DNA from: Mesonia sp. HuA40
Lineage (GTDB): Bacteria; Bacteroidota; Bacteroidia; Flavobacteriales; Flavobacteriaceae
NCBI RefSeq assembly: GCF_008017835.1
Contig: NZ_VRLT01000059.1
Span: forward strand, 62,001 to 126,000
Length of the DNA: 64,000 nt
Reading direction: 5' to 3'
The notes under the pieces were generated by a model. The model searched no databases. It saw only the letters and a program-made list of their open reading frames with translations, and was not told where the DNA came from. The stretch's first letter is position 1. Each line of letters starts with the position of its first letter. A program made the position numbers and the translations under genes. This document shows positions 55,466 through 64,000 of this stretch, piece by piece.

Positions 55466-56329
55466 ATGAAATTTGGTAAAATAAAATTTTCTGAAATTGA
55501 AAAATTATATCTTCCTAAAGATCATAAGCAAACGCAAAATGTTTTGCATAAGCACAAACCGCAGTCTTTTGAAGAAATTCGAATCGGAGATTCAACTTGG
55601 ACTAGCTTAAAGCCGAATGGTAAAAAAACAAAGCTATCAGAATATCAAGAAAAATTAAATGCTGTAGAGCTAAACGCCTCTTTTTATAGAAATTGGTCGC
55701 CCAATCAATATCAAAAATGGCAAGAACAAGTAGACGATAATTTTAAATTTTGCCCTAAAGTACCTCGGCAAATATCGCATTATAAAAGACTTGATAATTG
55801 TGAATTAGAACTGAATTACTTCATCGATGGTATAGCCAATTTAAGCGCTAATTTAGGGGTAACGTTTTTGCAAATGCCAGAGAATTTTCAAGCAAATGAA
55901 GTCAACTTACTGCGACTCGCACATTTTATTAAACTTTGGCCATTAGAATTACCATTAGCATTAGAATTGAGAAATCGCTCATGGTTTAAAGAAAAAGATT
56001 ATGCTGACCAATTGAATAATTTATTGTTAGCCCATAATATAAGTAGCGTTATAACCGATACACCAGGCGAAAGATCTGTTTTACATATGCGATTAACCAC
56101 AAAAACTGCGTTTATTCGGTTCAATGCTATGAATGATACCATTGATTATGAGAGAATAAATGAGTGGTTAGATAAAATTGAAAACTGGTATTGTAAAGGC
56201 CTTAAAAAATTATATTTTTTTATACATCAAGGTGACAATGATAATAAAGAGCTATTACTGTCCTATTTTATTAAAAAATTAAACAAGCAATACCATATTA
56301 ATATTAAAAATCCTATTGAATTAATATGA
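55466..56329 (+). CDS. DUF72 domain protein
   Basis: A 287-aa member of the DUF72 TIM-barrel family. The motifs are NAVELNASFYRNWSPNQYQK (family YxYxxF-like pattern near the N-terminus), FKFCPKVPRQISHYKRL, LGVTFLQMPENF and PLALELRNRSWF. Function is unproven. It starts 5 bases after the 7TM-HD gene and overlaps the NUDIX gene by 4 bases, so the three are probably one operon. Confidence 0.88.
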   Translation: MKFGKIKFSEIEKLYLPKDHKQTQNVLHKHKPQSFEEIRIGDSTWTSLKPNGKKTKLSEYQEKLNAVELNASFYRNWSPNQYQKWQEQVDDNFKFCPKVPRQISHYKRLDNCELELNYFIDGIANLSANLGVTFLQMPENFQANEVNLLRLAHFIKLWPLELPLALELRNRSWFKEKDYADQLNNLLLAHNISSVITDTPGERSVLHMRLTTKTAFIRFNAMNDTIDYERINEWLDKIENWYCKGLKKLYFFIHQGDNDNKELLLSYFIKKLNKQYHINIKNPIELI

Positions 56330-56769
56330 GAGAGGAGATTTCAGTCACAACCGATGCTGTGGTTTTTTACAAATCTAATTCAGGCATATCTGTCTTGTTA
56401 ATTAAGAGAAAAAATCAGCCATTTAAAGACAGCTGGGCATTACCTGGGGGCTTCTTAGAACCTGAAGAAACCCTTAAAAAGGCTTGCGAACGAGAACTAA
56501 AAGAAGAAACAGGATTAAAGATTAAAAATTGGACGCAAATTGGGGTTTATGATAAAGTAGATCGTGACCCGAGAAAAAGAATTATCAGTATCGCTTTTGC
56601 TTGTTTATTAACACAAAGACCCATAGCAAAAGCTGCCGATGATGCTAAAGAAGTAAGCTGGGAGATTTTACCCATAAGGCAAGATTTTTCTTTAGCCTTT
56701 GATCACCAACAAATTATAGAAGACGCAATGTTAAAATTAAATATAAAAAATGAGATTTCACACACGTAA
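56326..56769 (+). CDS. NUDIX hydrolase
   Basis: A 147-aa protein with a complete Nudix box, GGFLEPEETLKKACERELKE followed by ETG (GX5EX7REUXEEXGU), in the first half. It hydrolyses a nucleoside diphosphate linked to another moiety; the substrate is unknown. The N-terminal VTTDAVVFYKSNSGISVLLI and VDRDPRKRIISIAFACLL resemble the ADP-ribose / NrtR-like group, but there is no winged helix. Its first codon overlaps the DUF72 stop, and its last codons overlap the next gene by 20 bases. Confidence 0.9.
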   Translation: MREEISVTTDAVVFYKSNSGISVLLIKRKNQPFKDSWALPGGFLEPEETLKKACERELKEETGLKIKNWTQIGVYDKVDRDPRKRIISIAFACLLTQRPIAKAADDAKEVSWEILPIRQDFSLAFDHQQIIEDAMLKLNIKNEISHT

Positions 56770-57145
56770 ATGGGTTAAACCAGAAGACCTAAATCCTAAT
56801 GCCACCCTTTTTGGCGGTAGACTTTTAAGTTGGATAGACGAAGAGGCCGCGCTCTATACAGTAGTACAACTAGAAAACCCTAAAACGGTTACCGCTTATA
56901 TGAGCGAAATTAGTTTTAAAAGTTCTGCCAAACAAGGAGACATTATTGAAATAGGTATTGAAGTCGTGAAGTTTGGAAAAACTTCTATAACGCTAAGAAG
57001 CGAAGCCAGAAACATGATGACAAGAGAAACTATTCTGGTTGTAGATCAGATAATCATGGTTAACTTAGGCCAAGATGGAAAGCCAATCCCTCACGGTAAA
57101 AGCAAGGTCGAGTTTGTGCGAGATCGGCTTAAAACAGAAAAATAA
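56750..57145 (+). CDS. Acyl-CoA thioesterase (hot-dog fold)
   Basis: A 131-aa YciA/BFIT-type thioesterase: PEDLNPNATLFGGRLLSWID contains the conserved Asn and Gly-Gly region, with the catalytic Asp in SWIDEEAAL and the later strand ISFKSSAKQGDIIEIGIEVV. It hydrolyses acyl-CoAs. Its start lies 20 bases inside the NUDIX gene, a coupled overlap. Its stop abuts the stop of the convergent DUF3817 gene with no intervening base. Confidence 0.9.
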   Translation: MRFHTRKWVKPEDLNPNATLFGGRLLSWIDEEAALYTVVQLENPKTVTAYMSEISFKSSAKQGDIIEIGIEVVKFGKTSITLRSEARNMMTRETILVVDQIIMVNLGQDGKPIPHGKSKVEFVRDRLKTEK

Positions 57146-57436
57146 TTATTTAGTATTGGGTAAAAATTTTTTATCGGCATAAAATGGGCCAAAGGGTAAA
57201 ATAGAGCAAATTATCACAATAGCTAATGTTTTTAATGACCAGTTTAGTTTTTCATACATCCAGTATGCACCCATTACATATAAAACAAAAAGTACGCCGT
57301 GGGCCATACCAACTGTGCTAACCATTTCTGGACTATTAAACATATATTTTAAAGGCATTGCAATTAATAGTAATACTAAGAAAGATATAGCCTCTAAAAT
57401 GCTTATCCACCTGAAAACCCGAATAAATCTATCCAT
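57146..57436 (-). CDS. DUF3817 family membrane protein
   Basis: A 96-aa protein with three hydrophobic helices. FRWISILEAISFLVLLLIAM, the interhelical GMAHGVLFVLYVMGAYWM and PFGPFYADKKF are the conserved DUF3817 features. Function is unknown. It stands alone between convergent and divergent genes. Confidence 0.88.
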   Translation of the reverse strand: MDRFIRVFRWISILEAISFLVLLLIAMPLKYMFNSPEMVSTVGMAHGVLFVLYVMGAYWMYEKLNWSLKTLAIVIICSILPFGPFYADKKFLPNTK

Positions 57437-57513
57437 AATTTTTTAATGCAAAGATACAATATTCAATATGCATAAATAGTATAACAAACTAAATAATTAC
57501 TCGCATAATTTAG

Positions 57514-57521
57514 TATGTTTG
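57514..57521 (+). promoter_or_regulatory. Candidate -7 promoter element for galE
   Basis: TATGTTTG matches TAnnTTTG, 15 bases before the ATG at 57537; it supports that start, since the in-frame codons upstream would fall inside the promoter. Confidence 0.5.
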
Positions 57522-57536
57522 TTTAAAATAAGAAAC

Positions 57537-58571
57537 ATGAAAATTTTAGTAACAGGAGGTCTTGGTTACATTGGATCACATACGGTTGTTCAATTACTTC
57601 AAAAAAACTATGAAGTCATAATCATTGATAATTTATCAAATTCTAGCTTTACAACCTTAGAAGGAATTTGTAGTATAACCAATAAATCTCCTAAATTTTC
57701 AAGATTAGATTTAAGAAATCCTTTAAAGGTACAGCAGTTTTTTGATGAACATCCAGACATACAGGGTGTAATTCATTTTGCAGCATCGAAGGCCGTGGGC
57801 GAAAGTGTTGAGAAGCCTTTATTGTATTATGAAAACAACCTCAATACGCTTGTTTTTCTTTTGCAGGAAATGCGAAGAAGAAATCTTAATAATTTTATTT
57901 TCAGTTCTTCTTGTACCGTTTACGGTCAAGCCGATTTATTACCCATAAACGAAAATGCTCCTGTAAAAACGGCAGAGTCGCCTTATGGGAATACTAAACA
58001 GATAGGAGAAGAAATTATAAAAGACTTTAGCAAAAGTGAAAAACAGTTTAAAGCTATCGCTTTGCGTTACTTTAACCCAATTGGGGCACATCCTTCTGCG
58101 CGCATTGGAGAGTTACCTATGGGAGTGCCACAAAATTTAGTACCCTTTATAACACAAACCGCTATAGGAAAACGAGAGAAATTATCTGTTTTTGGAGATG
58201 ATTACGATACCGCAGATGGGACAGCCATTCGAGATTATATTCACGTAATGGATTTAGCCGAAGCGCATATGGTAGCTTTAGAACGATTAATTAAAGGGAA
58301 ACAAGCTAAAAACTACGAGGTTTTTAATATAGGTACAGGAAAAGGAAGCTCGGTAATGGAGGTCATAAGGGCTTTTGAAAAAGTAACGGGACAAGCCTTA
58401 AATTATGTTTTAACAAGTAGAAGACCAGGAGATGTAGAGGCAGCATTTGCAGATACTAAAAAAGCAAACCAAGAACTGGGATGGACGGCTAAACACAGTC
58501 TTGAAGAAGCCTTAACTAGCGCCTGGGCTTGGGAAAAAAGATTAGCCGAGGCCGAAAAAAATGAAATATAA
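57537..58571 (+). CDS. galE: UDP-glucose 4-epimerase
   Basis: A 344-aa extended SDR from ATG 57537 (MKILVTGGLGYIGSHTVVQL). NAD binding is by TGGLGYIGS; the catalytic Ser/Tyr/Lys are in SSSCTVYG and SPYGNTK. It interconverts UDP-glucose and UDP-galactose (or the GlcNAc forms), providing precursors for surface glycans such as those handled by the 4697-10175 cluster. An in-frame upstream start at 57519 would lie in the promoter. It is monocistronic. Confidence 0.93.
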   Translation: MKILVTGGLGYIGSHTVVQLLQKNYEVIIIDNLSNSSFTTLEGICSITNKSPKFSRLDLRNPLKVQQFFDEHPDIQGVIHFAASKAVGESVEKPLLYYENNLNTLVFLLQEMRRRNLNNFIFSSSCTVYGQADLLPINENAPVKTAESPYGNTKQIGEEIIKDFSKSEKQFKAIALRYFNPIGAHPSARIGELPMGVPQNLVPFITQTAIGKREKLSVFGDDYDTADGTAIRDYIHVMDLAEAHMVALERLIKGKQAKNYEVFNIGTGKGSSVMEVIRAFEKVTGQALNYVLTSRRPGDVEAAFADTKKANQELGWTAKHSLEEALTSAWAWEKRLAEAEKNEI

Positions 58572-58614
58572 TTATAAGATAAAGCCCGTTAAACTAACGG
58601 GCTTTATCTTATAA
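58572..58614. terminator. Long perfect terminator hairpin after galE
   Basis: A 20-bp perfect stem (58572-58591 with 58595-58614) with an AAC loop, starting right after the galE stop and ending before the convergent stop at 58628. Confidence 0.9.
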
Positions 58615-58627
58615 ATTTAAAAAATTA

Positions 58628-59026
58628 CTAGAATTCGTAATTTTGCAAAGCTTCGTTATACTCTCTAATTTCTTCTATATTCAATTTGTTGTCGCTATCT
58701 TTAATAAGATTAATGAAATAAATCATGCTTTGATCAGCATCAAATTCACTCTCCGTCTCAGAAGCTTCCATGGTTTCTTCTTCTAGCTCATCTTCTTCCG
58801 AAACCTCTATAGGCTCTTCTTCTGGAATAGGAATATCAAAAGTAAAAGTTTCTTCAATATGCTCATAAGCTAAACGCAAAGCTTTGGCTACAACCGGTCT
58901 TTTTTCTTCAACCGCAAATGGACGTAGCTCTTTCAAGTCGGCTACTAGAGTATTGGCAATGATTCCTACTTGATTAAGCTCATCTAAAATTTTGGCTATA
59001 AGTTTTTGTGCTTTTGGATTATTCAA
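58628..59026 (-). CDS. Acidic hypothetical protein
   Basis: A 132-aa protein. A helical N-terminal half (MNNPKAQKLIAKILDELNQV, EEKRPVVAKALRLAYEHIEE) is followed by a strongly acidic segment (PIPEEEPIEVSEEDELEEET) and a C-terminal DQSMIYFINLIKDSDNKLNI. There is no signal peptide or TM helix. I do not recognise a family; similar acidic proteins seem common in Flavobacteriaceae. It may act as a protein partner or charge-based regulator (guess). Confidence 0.7.
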   Translation of the reverse strand: MNNPKAQKLIAKILDELNQVGIIANTLVADLKELRPFAVEEKRPVVAKALRLAYEHIEETFTFDIPIPEEEPIEVSEEDELEEETMEASETESEFDADQSMIYFINLIKDSDNKLNIEEIREYNEALQNYEF

Positions 59027-59210
59027 TGTAGCTAGTTTTTAATGTTATTAGAAATGCAAAAGTAAGGGTTTATGTCTAAAAATGTTCAAGCTAGACTTAA
59101 AATTATCATCTAATTTTTTTTAGGTACAGATTAATGTTTTGATTTACAAACCGATAAATTTAAAACTATAATTTCTTTTAAAATAGGCTGCAAATTCCTT
59201 TAAAACTGCT

Positions 59211-59218
59211 TAATTTTG
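59211..59218 (+). promoter_or_regulatory. Candidate -7 promoter element for the helicase gene
   Basis: TAATTTTG matches TAnnTTTG, 43 bases before the ATG at 59262. The rest of 59027-59261 shows nothing else. Confidence 0.4.
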
Positions 59219-59261
59219 CAGGATTAAATTTTTAACAGGATTAACATTTAAGACTTCTTTA

Positions 59262-60797
59262 ATGACCGATATTATGGTGGAGAATACGAAAGACAAAATT
59301 GAGAAAAGCAATACCGAAAAAGAATTGTATGGCTATCAACAAGAAGATTTGAATAAAATATTTTCTTACTTAGATGAAGCACCAGACAACTTTAATTTGC
59401 TATATCAATTGCCAACAGGTGGAGGAAAAACCGTTATATTCTCGGAAATTGTTCGGCGTTATATTAATCAAACAGACAAAAAGGTTGTTATTTTAACGCA
59501 CAGGATTGAGCTATGTAAGCAGACCTCAAAAATGTTGAAAGGATTTGGGGTAAAAAACAAGATTATTAATTCAAAAGTAAAAGAGCTTCCCGATCAAGAC
59601 GATTATCAATGTTTTGTTGCAATGGTTGAAACTTTGAATAACCGCTTAAATGATGATAAATTAGAAGTAGCCGATGTTGGCTTAGTGATTATAGATGAAG
59701 CGCATTATAATTCATTCACAAAATTATTTAAGTATTTTGAAGACTCATTTATTTTAGGTGTTACGGCAACTCCTTTAAGTTCTAACATTAAGTTGCCGAT
59801 GAAAGACAACTACCAAGAACTAATAGTTGGTAACTCCATTCCATCATTAATACAGCAAGGATTCTTAGCGCGAGCAAAAACTTATAGCTATGATGTAGGT
59901 TTAACCTCGTTACAGGTAGGTATTAATGGAGATTACACCGTAAAATCATCTGAAGATCTTTATACAAATATGTCAATGCAAAATAAGCTTGTTCAGGCTT
60001 ATGAGGAGCATTGTAAAGGTAAAAAGACCCTAATTTTTAATAACGGGATAAATACTTCGTGGTACGTCTATCAAACTTTTAAAGATGCTGGATATGAAAT
60101 CAAACACTTAGACAACACCCATTCTAAAAAAGAAAGAAAAGAAATTCTTAAGTGGTTTAAAAATAAACCCGATGCTATCCTAACCTCAGTGAGTATTTTA
60201 ACTACCGGTTTTGATGAGCCTACTGTTGAAAATATTATTTTAAATCGAGCTACTAAATCTTTAACGCTCTATTACCAAATGATTGGTCGTGGTTCTCGTA
60301 AATTACCAGGGAAAGACACTTTTAATGTTATTGATTTGGGAAACAATGCCGCGCGTTTTGGGCTTTGGGATGCACCAGTAGATTGGCAGCTTATATTTAA
60401 AAATCCAGACTACTTCTTAGAGAATATTACTGGTGATGAGGAGATAGAAAGAGAGTTTAAGTACAAGATGCCCGCTGAAGTAAGGGAAATGTTTAAAAAC
60501 TCAGAAGATATTGAGTTTGATATAAAAGCAGCATATGAGAAGGCGGTGAATAATGGCGAGAAATCAAAAAAGGTTTTAGAAGCTTCAATAGAGCAGCATG
60601 CCAAAATGTGTATAGAGAATAGTGAAGATGTGTTTGACGCTAGAATTTTGGCAAGAGAATTAGCCGATGATATTAGAGACCGAGTGAAGCGCTATTCTTA
60701 CTGCATTATTAATAATACTAAAAATTACCGTGACTGGCTGTACGAGGATTACAATCGAAAATTGCGTTCTAGAATCAATGAATTATTTATCGATTAA
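59262..60797 (+). CDS. SF2 DEAD/DEAH-box helicase
   Basis: A 511-aa superfamily 2 ATPase. Motif I is PTGGGKT (residues 51-57), motif II is VIIDEAHYN, motif III is GVTATP, and motif VI is YYQMIGRGSRK. The two RecA domains end near residue 370, and a 140-residue C-terminal extension with no recognised domain follows (EDVFDARILARELADDIRDR). The layout resembles the RecG/UvrB-like and type III restriction-like helicases, but no nuclease or methylase neighbour supports a defence role. It is monocistronic. Confidence 0.85.
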   Translation: MTDIMVENTKDKIEKSNTEKELYGYQQEDLNKIFSYLDEAPDNFNLLYQLPTGGGKTVIFSEIVRRYINQTDKKVVILTHRIELCKQTSKMLKGFGVKNKIINSKVKELPDQDDYQCFVAMVETLNNRLNDDKLEVADVGLVIIDEAHYNSFTKLFKYFEDSFILGVTATPLSSNIKLPMKDNYQELIVGNSIPSLIQQGFLARAKTYSYDVGLTSLQVGINGDYTVKSSEDLYTNMSMQNKLVQAYEEHCKGKKTLIFNNGINTSWYVYQTFKDAGYEIKHLDNTHSKKERKEILKWFKNKPDAILTSVSILTTGFDEPTVENIILNRATKSLTLYYQMIGRGSRKLPGKDTFNVIDLGNNAARFGLWDAPVDWQLIFKNPDYFLENITGDEEIEREFKYKMPAEVREMFKNSEDIEFDIKAAYEKAVNNGEKSKKVLEASIEQHAKMCIENSEDVFDARILARELADDIRDRVKRYSYCIINNTKNYRDWLYEDYNRKLRSRINELFID

Positions 60798-60820
60798 CAA
60801 ATAATCTCATTTAGAAAAAT

Positions 60821-60850
60821 AAAAAACTAGCGGATTAACCGCTAGTTTTT
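60821..60850 (+). terminator. Terminator after the helicase gene
   Basis: AAAAAACTAGCGG - ATTAA - CCGCTAGTTTTT, an 11-12 bp stem followed by T, about 25 bases after the helicase stop; also usable for the convergent gene at 60893. Confidence 0.88.
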
Positions 60851-60892
60851 TATTTTTTAATTTGTTTTTAAAGTTTTCTATGCGATTAGTAT

Positions 60893-61513
60893 TTAGTTTA
60901 GGGCGCCAAAAATCATTACACCATAAATGAAAAAGCGTAAAAAGCGCAATAGACCAAAAAGCAAATAACTGCCAAAAGGGAATTTAATTATACCGGCTGC
61001 TATACTCGAAATAGCAAACGGAACAGGTAGTAGAGCTCCTACCACAATTAAAAATCCTCCCCATTTTCGCATATTTTTAATATGCTTGGCCATTTTTACT
61101 TCAAGGTAAACAAAAACCGAAGGAATACTTGCAATTCCGCGTCCAGCGAAATAAGACACTATTCCGCCTAAATAAGACAATAAGGCCAAAGTAAACAAAT
61201 ACCAATTAGGATGCAATGATTTTCCTGCCCAAGCAATAAAGATTTCAGGCGGGATGAGTCCTAATATAGATTCAGACAAAAAGAAAACGCTTAACACCCC
61301 AACGGGCGGAAAATTAGCAGTAATATAAGCCAATACATCATTGATATCTATTACGAAAAAATGAACAGCAATAAGTCCAACTACAAAAACGGCAATAGGA
61401 ATGGCTGCTTTAAGCAGAGATTTTCCTACAAACGAGTAAAATCCAGTGTATGAATAATACTGGTGCAGTAATTTCCAACGGGGCTTTTTCTTAAAATTCT
61501 TGTTATTTGACAT
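60893..61513 (-). CDS. VTT/DedA family membrane protein
   Basis: A 206-aa protein with about five hydrophobic helices. Signatures of the DedA/TVP38 (VTT) family are VFFLSESILGLIPPEIFIAW, FAGRGIASIPSVF and the later GALLPVPFAISSIAAGIIKF. Members have been linked to lipid scrambling, proton motive force and envelope homeostasis. It is transcribed toward the helicase and follows an MscS gene on the same strand with a 72-base gap. Confidence 0.88.
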   Translation of the reverse strand: MSNNKNFKKKPRWKLLHQYYSYTGFYSFVGKSLLKAAIPIAVFVVGLIAVHFFVIDINDVLAYITANFPPVGVLSVFFLSESILGLIPPEIFIAWAGKSLHPNWYLFTLALLSYLGGIVSYFAGRGIASIPSVFVYLEVKMAKHIKNMRKWGGFLIVVGALLPVPFAISSIAAGIIKFPFGSYLLFGLLRFLRFFIYGVMIFGALN

Positions 61514-61585
61514 TTATTTGAGGCAAATATTAAAAGTTGCAAAGGTAAGTTCAAATATTAGCTTCTACAAGTTAAAACATAGATT

Positions 61586-62875
61586 TTAAGATTGATTTTG
61601 GGGCGGAACAAAAGTGTTTTTCTCGTTCTTTTCCATAATTGAACTACTGGGTAATTCGTAAACTTCTAATTTAAAGTATGGTAATGCTGCTAGTACATGA
61701 TCAAAAATATCTGAGACAATACCTTCATAGTTCAACCAAACCTTATCTGCCGAAAAGGCATATACTTCTAAGGGTGTTCCTTGTGCCGTAGGGGGGAGCT
61801 GTCTTACCATTGCTATCATTTCATGATTTATTTTAGGATGGTTGGCAAGGTATAATTCTATATATCTCCTAAAAACACCAATATTGGTGAGGTTTCGCCC
61901 ATTCACTATATGCGATTTATTAATATTATATTGCGTGTTGTATTGCTCTATTTCTTTAGATTTTTCATCTAAATAGGGGGCTATTAATTGAATTTTTTTT
62001 AAATCTTCTATATCTTCAGAACTCAAAAAACGGATAGAATTTGTTTTGATATTTACGGCGCGCTTAATTCGACGACCACCCGAAACACTCATTCCTCGCC
62101 AGTTTTTAAATGAATCAGATATCAAGTAATATGTAGGTATACTGGTAATGGTTTTATCAAAATTTCTTATTTTAACAGATGATAAATTTATTTCTATAAC
62201 ATCTCCATCTGCTCCATACTTTTCCATAGTGATCCAATCACCAATTCGAACAGTGTCATTTACAGCTACCTGAATGCTAGCTACAAATCCTAGAATGGTA
62301 TCCTTAAAAATCAGTAAAATTATGGCGGATAAAGCTCCTAATGCGGTTAAAAATTGCCAAACCGATTTTCCTGTTAGCAAGCTGAAAATTATTATGCCTC
62401 CAAAAAGCCAAATAAAAATCATAACCACTTGTATGTAGCTTTCTATAGGCTTATCTTTAAAACTATTTAGCGTTCGTAGAAAATCTCTTAAACTTCTTAA
62501 GACACTGCGTATGAACCAAATGCTAATGATAATACTAGCAAGATCTAATAAGATAATTGATTCATCTCTCAATGCAGGGAAATCGATTAAAAGATAAGGT
62601 AACATTGAGCGATAAAACAACAGCGTAATCAAATGAGTGAGGTGGGTAAGTGCATTGTTTTTAAAAAGAAAATCGTCAAAAACGGTTTTGGTTTTTCTCA
62701 CCAGTTTACCAAAACTTGTGATTAGAATTTTACGGATTAAGAAGTTAAAAAGATAACCTAAAATTAAAAGAAGAATAAGATTGAACGTAAAATTACCATA
62801 TTGCGCCATAGCGTCAGTCCAATTGTAATCCCTTAACCAATGGTACGCCCAACGCGCTGTTTCTTTATACTGCAT
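61586..62875 (-). CDS. Mechanosensitive channel of the MscS family
   Basis: A 429-aa protein with an N-terminal set of four or five TM helices and the pore helix/beta domain at about residues 170-260: FLTALGALSAIILLIFKDTI (pore helix region), VNDTVRIGDWITMEKYGADG, VIEINLSSVKIRNFDKTITS. The C-terminal cytoplasmic part is long. Family members gate open when membrane tension rises. It resembles YnaI/YbdG-like MscS proteins in length. It is divergent from the FUSC gene. Confidence 0.92.
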   Translation of the reverse strand: MQYKETARWAYHWLRDYNWTDAMAQYGNFTFNLILLLILGYLFNFLIRKILITSFGKLVRKTKTVFDDFLFKNNALTHLTHLITLLFYRSMLPYLLIDFPALRDESIILLDLASIIISIWFIRSVLRSLRDFLRTLNSFKDKPIESYIQVVMIFIWLFGGIIIFSLLTGKSVWQFLTALGALSAIILLIFKDTILGFVASIQVAVNDTVRIGDWITMEKYGADGDVIEINLSSVKIRNFDKTITSIPTYYLISDSFKNWRGMSVSGGRRIKRAVNIKTNSIRFLSSEDIEDLKKIQLIAPYLDEKSKEIEQYNTQYNINKSHIVNGRNLTNIGVFRRYIELYLANHPKINHEMIAMVRQLPPTAQGTPLEVYAFSADKVWLNYEGIVSDIFDHVLAALPYFKLEVYELPSSSIMEKNEKNTFVPPQNQS

Positions 62876-63001
62876 TAAATTTTAAATTTATGTAAAAATA
62901 CTAGTACTTTACTCGCTAAACAAGTACATAACCAATATTTTATAATAAGTTTGCGACATCAATTAAACCCAATAAAAATATAATTCTTTGGATTAGGAAC
63001 G

Positions 63002-64000
63002 ATGTTTAAAAGATTTAAAAATATTATCAATGATACCGATTTTATAAAAGCCTGGCTGTTATTATTTTCGATATTTGTGCCGGTTTTTTTCTTTTATTTG
63101 GTTGATGCTATGCCTTATGGAATAGCCATGGCATTAGGAGTGTTTTTAATTGCTCCAAGTGATATACAGGGGAATTTGAAACATCGGTTTTACGGTATGG
63201 TTTCAGCGGCAATTTTGGCTGTTTTAGGTTCGCTTATAGGAGAGATAACCCAATTCAATTTAACGTTGAATTTAATTTGTCTTTTTCTCTTTGTTTTCTT
63301 TACCGCGAGTGTCGCAGTATATGGTTTTAGAGCATCTTTAGTTAGTTTTTCTGGGCTTTTAGCAATCGTTTTAAGTTATGCCAATTTTAGTAAAGAAACA
63401 GGTCTTGGTTTGCACCTTCTATTTTTAGGTTTAGGATGTTGCTGGTATATTTTAGTTAGTACGCTATATATTATCATTCGGCCCCATAGCTATATAAAAA
63501 GGCAGCTAGGTAACCTGGCAAATAAAACCGCTCAATTTTTGGTTTTACGGCAGAAAATAATTGAAAAGCCAAAAAATCTAACTAAGTATTTAGAAAAACA
63601 AAATCAACTTCATATAGAAATAAATGAACTGCACGAGAGTTTGCGCGAGAGCTTAATTAGCAATAGAAAAATCTATGGACAGTCAAACACCAATAGGCGT
63701 AATTTATTAATTTTCACAGAGCTTATTGATATTTTTGAAGTAGCATTAGCCAATCCAATTGATTATAATTGGCTTACAGATTTTAAAAAGACTACTCCTC
63801 AAATTATAAAATTATTTTCAGAATTGCAATCGGATTTAGCTAAACGACTATTACATTTTTCTTCCTATTTCCTATCTGAAGTAAAGCTTGATAAAAAAGA
63901 TGGTATACGTTTAAAAATCAAGAAACTAAGAGATGTTTTGCAAAATGATTCATCTTTAAAAAGTGATATAGAATCAAAAGCGACACTTAAAACATGGTTT
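63002..64000 (+). CDS. FUSC family membrane protein (YccS-like), 3' end outside window
   Basis: The open frame from ATG 63002 runs uninterrupted to the right edge (333 codons visible). The N-terminus is MFKRFKNIINDTDFIKAWLL with several TM helices (FVPVFFFYLVDAMPYGIAMA, LGLGCCWYILVSTLYIIIRP) up to about residue 165. The soluble region that follows contains HESLRESLISNRKIYGQSN and NRRNLLIFTELIDIFEVAL, typical of FUSC/YccS proteins. The family is proposed to transport aromatic or fusaric-acid-like compounds, but this is not established. The C-terminal half lies outside the window. Confidence 0.88.
   Translation, partial: MFKRFKNIINDTDFIKAWLLLFSIFVPVFFFYLVDAMPYGIAMALGVFLIAPSDIQGNLKHRFYGMVSAAILAVLGSLIGEITQFNLTLNLICLFLFVFFTASVAVYGFRASLVSFSGLLAIVLSYANFSKETGLGLHLLFLGLGCCWYILVSTLYIIIRPHSYIKRQLGNLANKTAQFLVLRQKIIEKPKNLTKYLEKQNQLHIEINELHESLRESLISNRKIYGQSNTNRRNLLIFTELIDIFEVALANPIDYNWLTDFKKTTPQIIKLFSELQSDLAKRLLHFSSYFLSEVKLDKKDGIRLKIKKLRDVLQNDSSLKSDIESKATLKTWF

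Noticed and set aside
1-64000. tRNA, rRNA, CRISPR, insertion sequences, prophage or restriction-modification systems
   Set aside because: No cloverleaf, spacer-repeat array, transposase or integrase, phage or methylase motif was recognised by eye; a tool search would be needed to exclude small RNAs.

Overview
The window is AT-rich chromosomal DNA from a member of the Bacteroidota, most likely the family Flavobacteriaceae. Four things point there. The families are typical of that group: DUF4834 next to YfhO, acyl-CoA reductase next to serC, and separate ParE/ParC and GyrA. Shine-Dalgarno sites are mostly absent. Many genes carry a TAnnTTTG -7 promoter element just upstream. Many secreted proteins have short signal peptides ending in AQ, SQ or a lipoprotein Cys. 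I see no rRNA, tRNA, CRISPR array, insertion sequence or prophage. Genes are packed tightly, and no gene-free stretch exceeds 300 bases once three genes are added that simple ORF calling misses or truncates: a 51-aa ORF at 14826, an epimerase-like gene whose N-terminus extends to 39721, and the 5' part of a FUSC gene at 63002.

Layout. 1-3580: C-terminal part of an oligopeptidase B, then two PLP enzymes that together look like the first two steps of sulfonolipid (capnine) synthesis. 3640-10175: an outer-membrane transporter-like barrel on the minus strand, then a plus-strand surface-polysaccharide cluster (DUF4834, YfhO, glycosyltransferase, flippase). 10189-17203: an Arg/Tyr-rich secreted protein, uvrA, an ECF sigma factor with a small partner ORF, nth, bcp and aroB. 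17296-20123: proline dehydrogenase, a YihY membrane protein and a DJ-1/PfpI protein. 20174-25097: a six-gene minus-strand operon (acyl-CoA reductase, serC, serA-like, rlpA and two small genes) divergent from a ferredoxin. 25176-34751: ychF, a TPR hybrid histidine kinase, and the topoisomerase IV cluster (parE, a small membrane protein, parC, mscL).

34781-38743: a lipoprotein, an XRE regulator divergent from an M14 carboxypeptidase across an array of 18-bp operator-like palindromes, an Lrp-type regulator, a YebC regulator and pterin dehydratase. 38891-44570: an epimerase-like gene without a usual start codon, gcvT, the NAD(P)HX repair enzyme, hutH and a small secreted protein. 44648-53290: clpC divergent from gyrA, a TPR protein, an NlpC/P60 peptidase and a thiolase. 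53403-58571: a 7TM-HD (c-di-AMP phosphodiesterase-like) protein in a run with DUF72, NUDIX and thioesterase genes, then DUF3817 and galE. 58628-64000: an acidic hypothetical protein, an SF2 helicase, a DedA/VTT membrane protein, an MscS channel and the start of a FUSC protein.

Most of the window is housekeeping. The most interesting parts are the candidate sulfonolipid gene pair, the operator array around the XRE regulator, the epimerase-like gene with an apparent ATT start, and the serine-biosynthesis operon whose SerA-like protein lacks the usual catalytic residues. Functions were assigned by reading motifs by eye; no database search was run.
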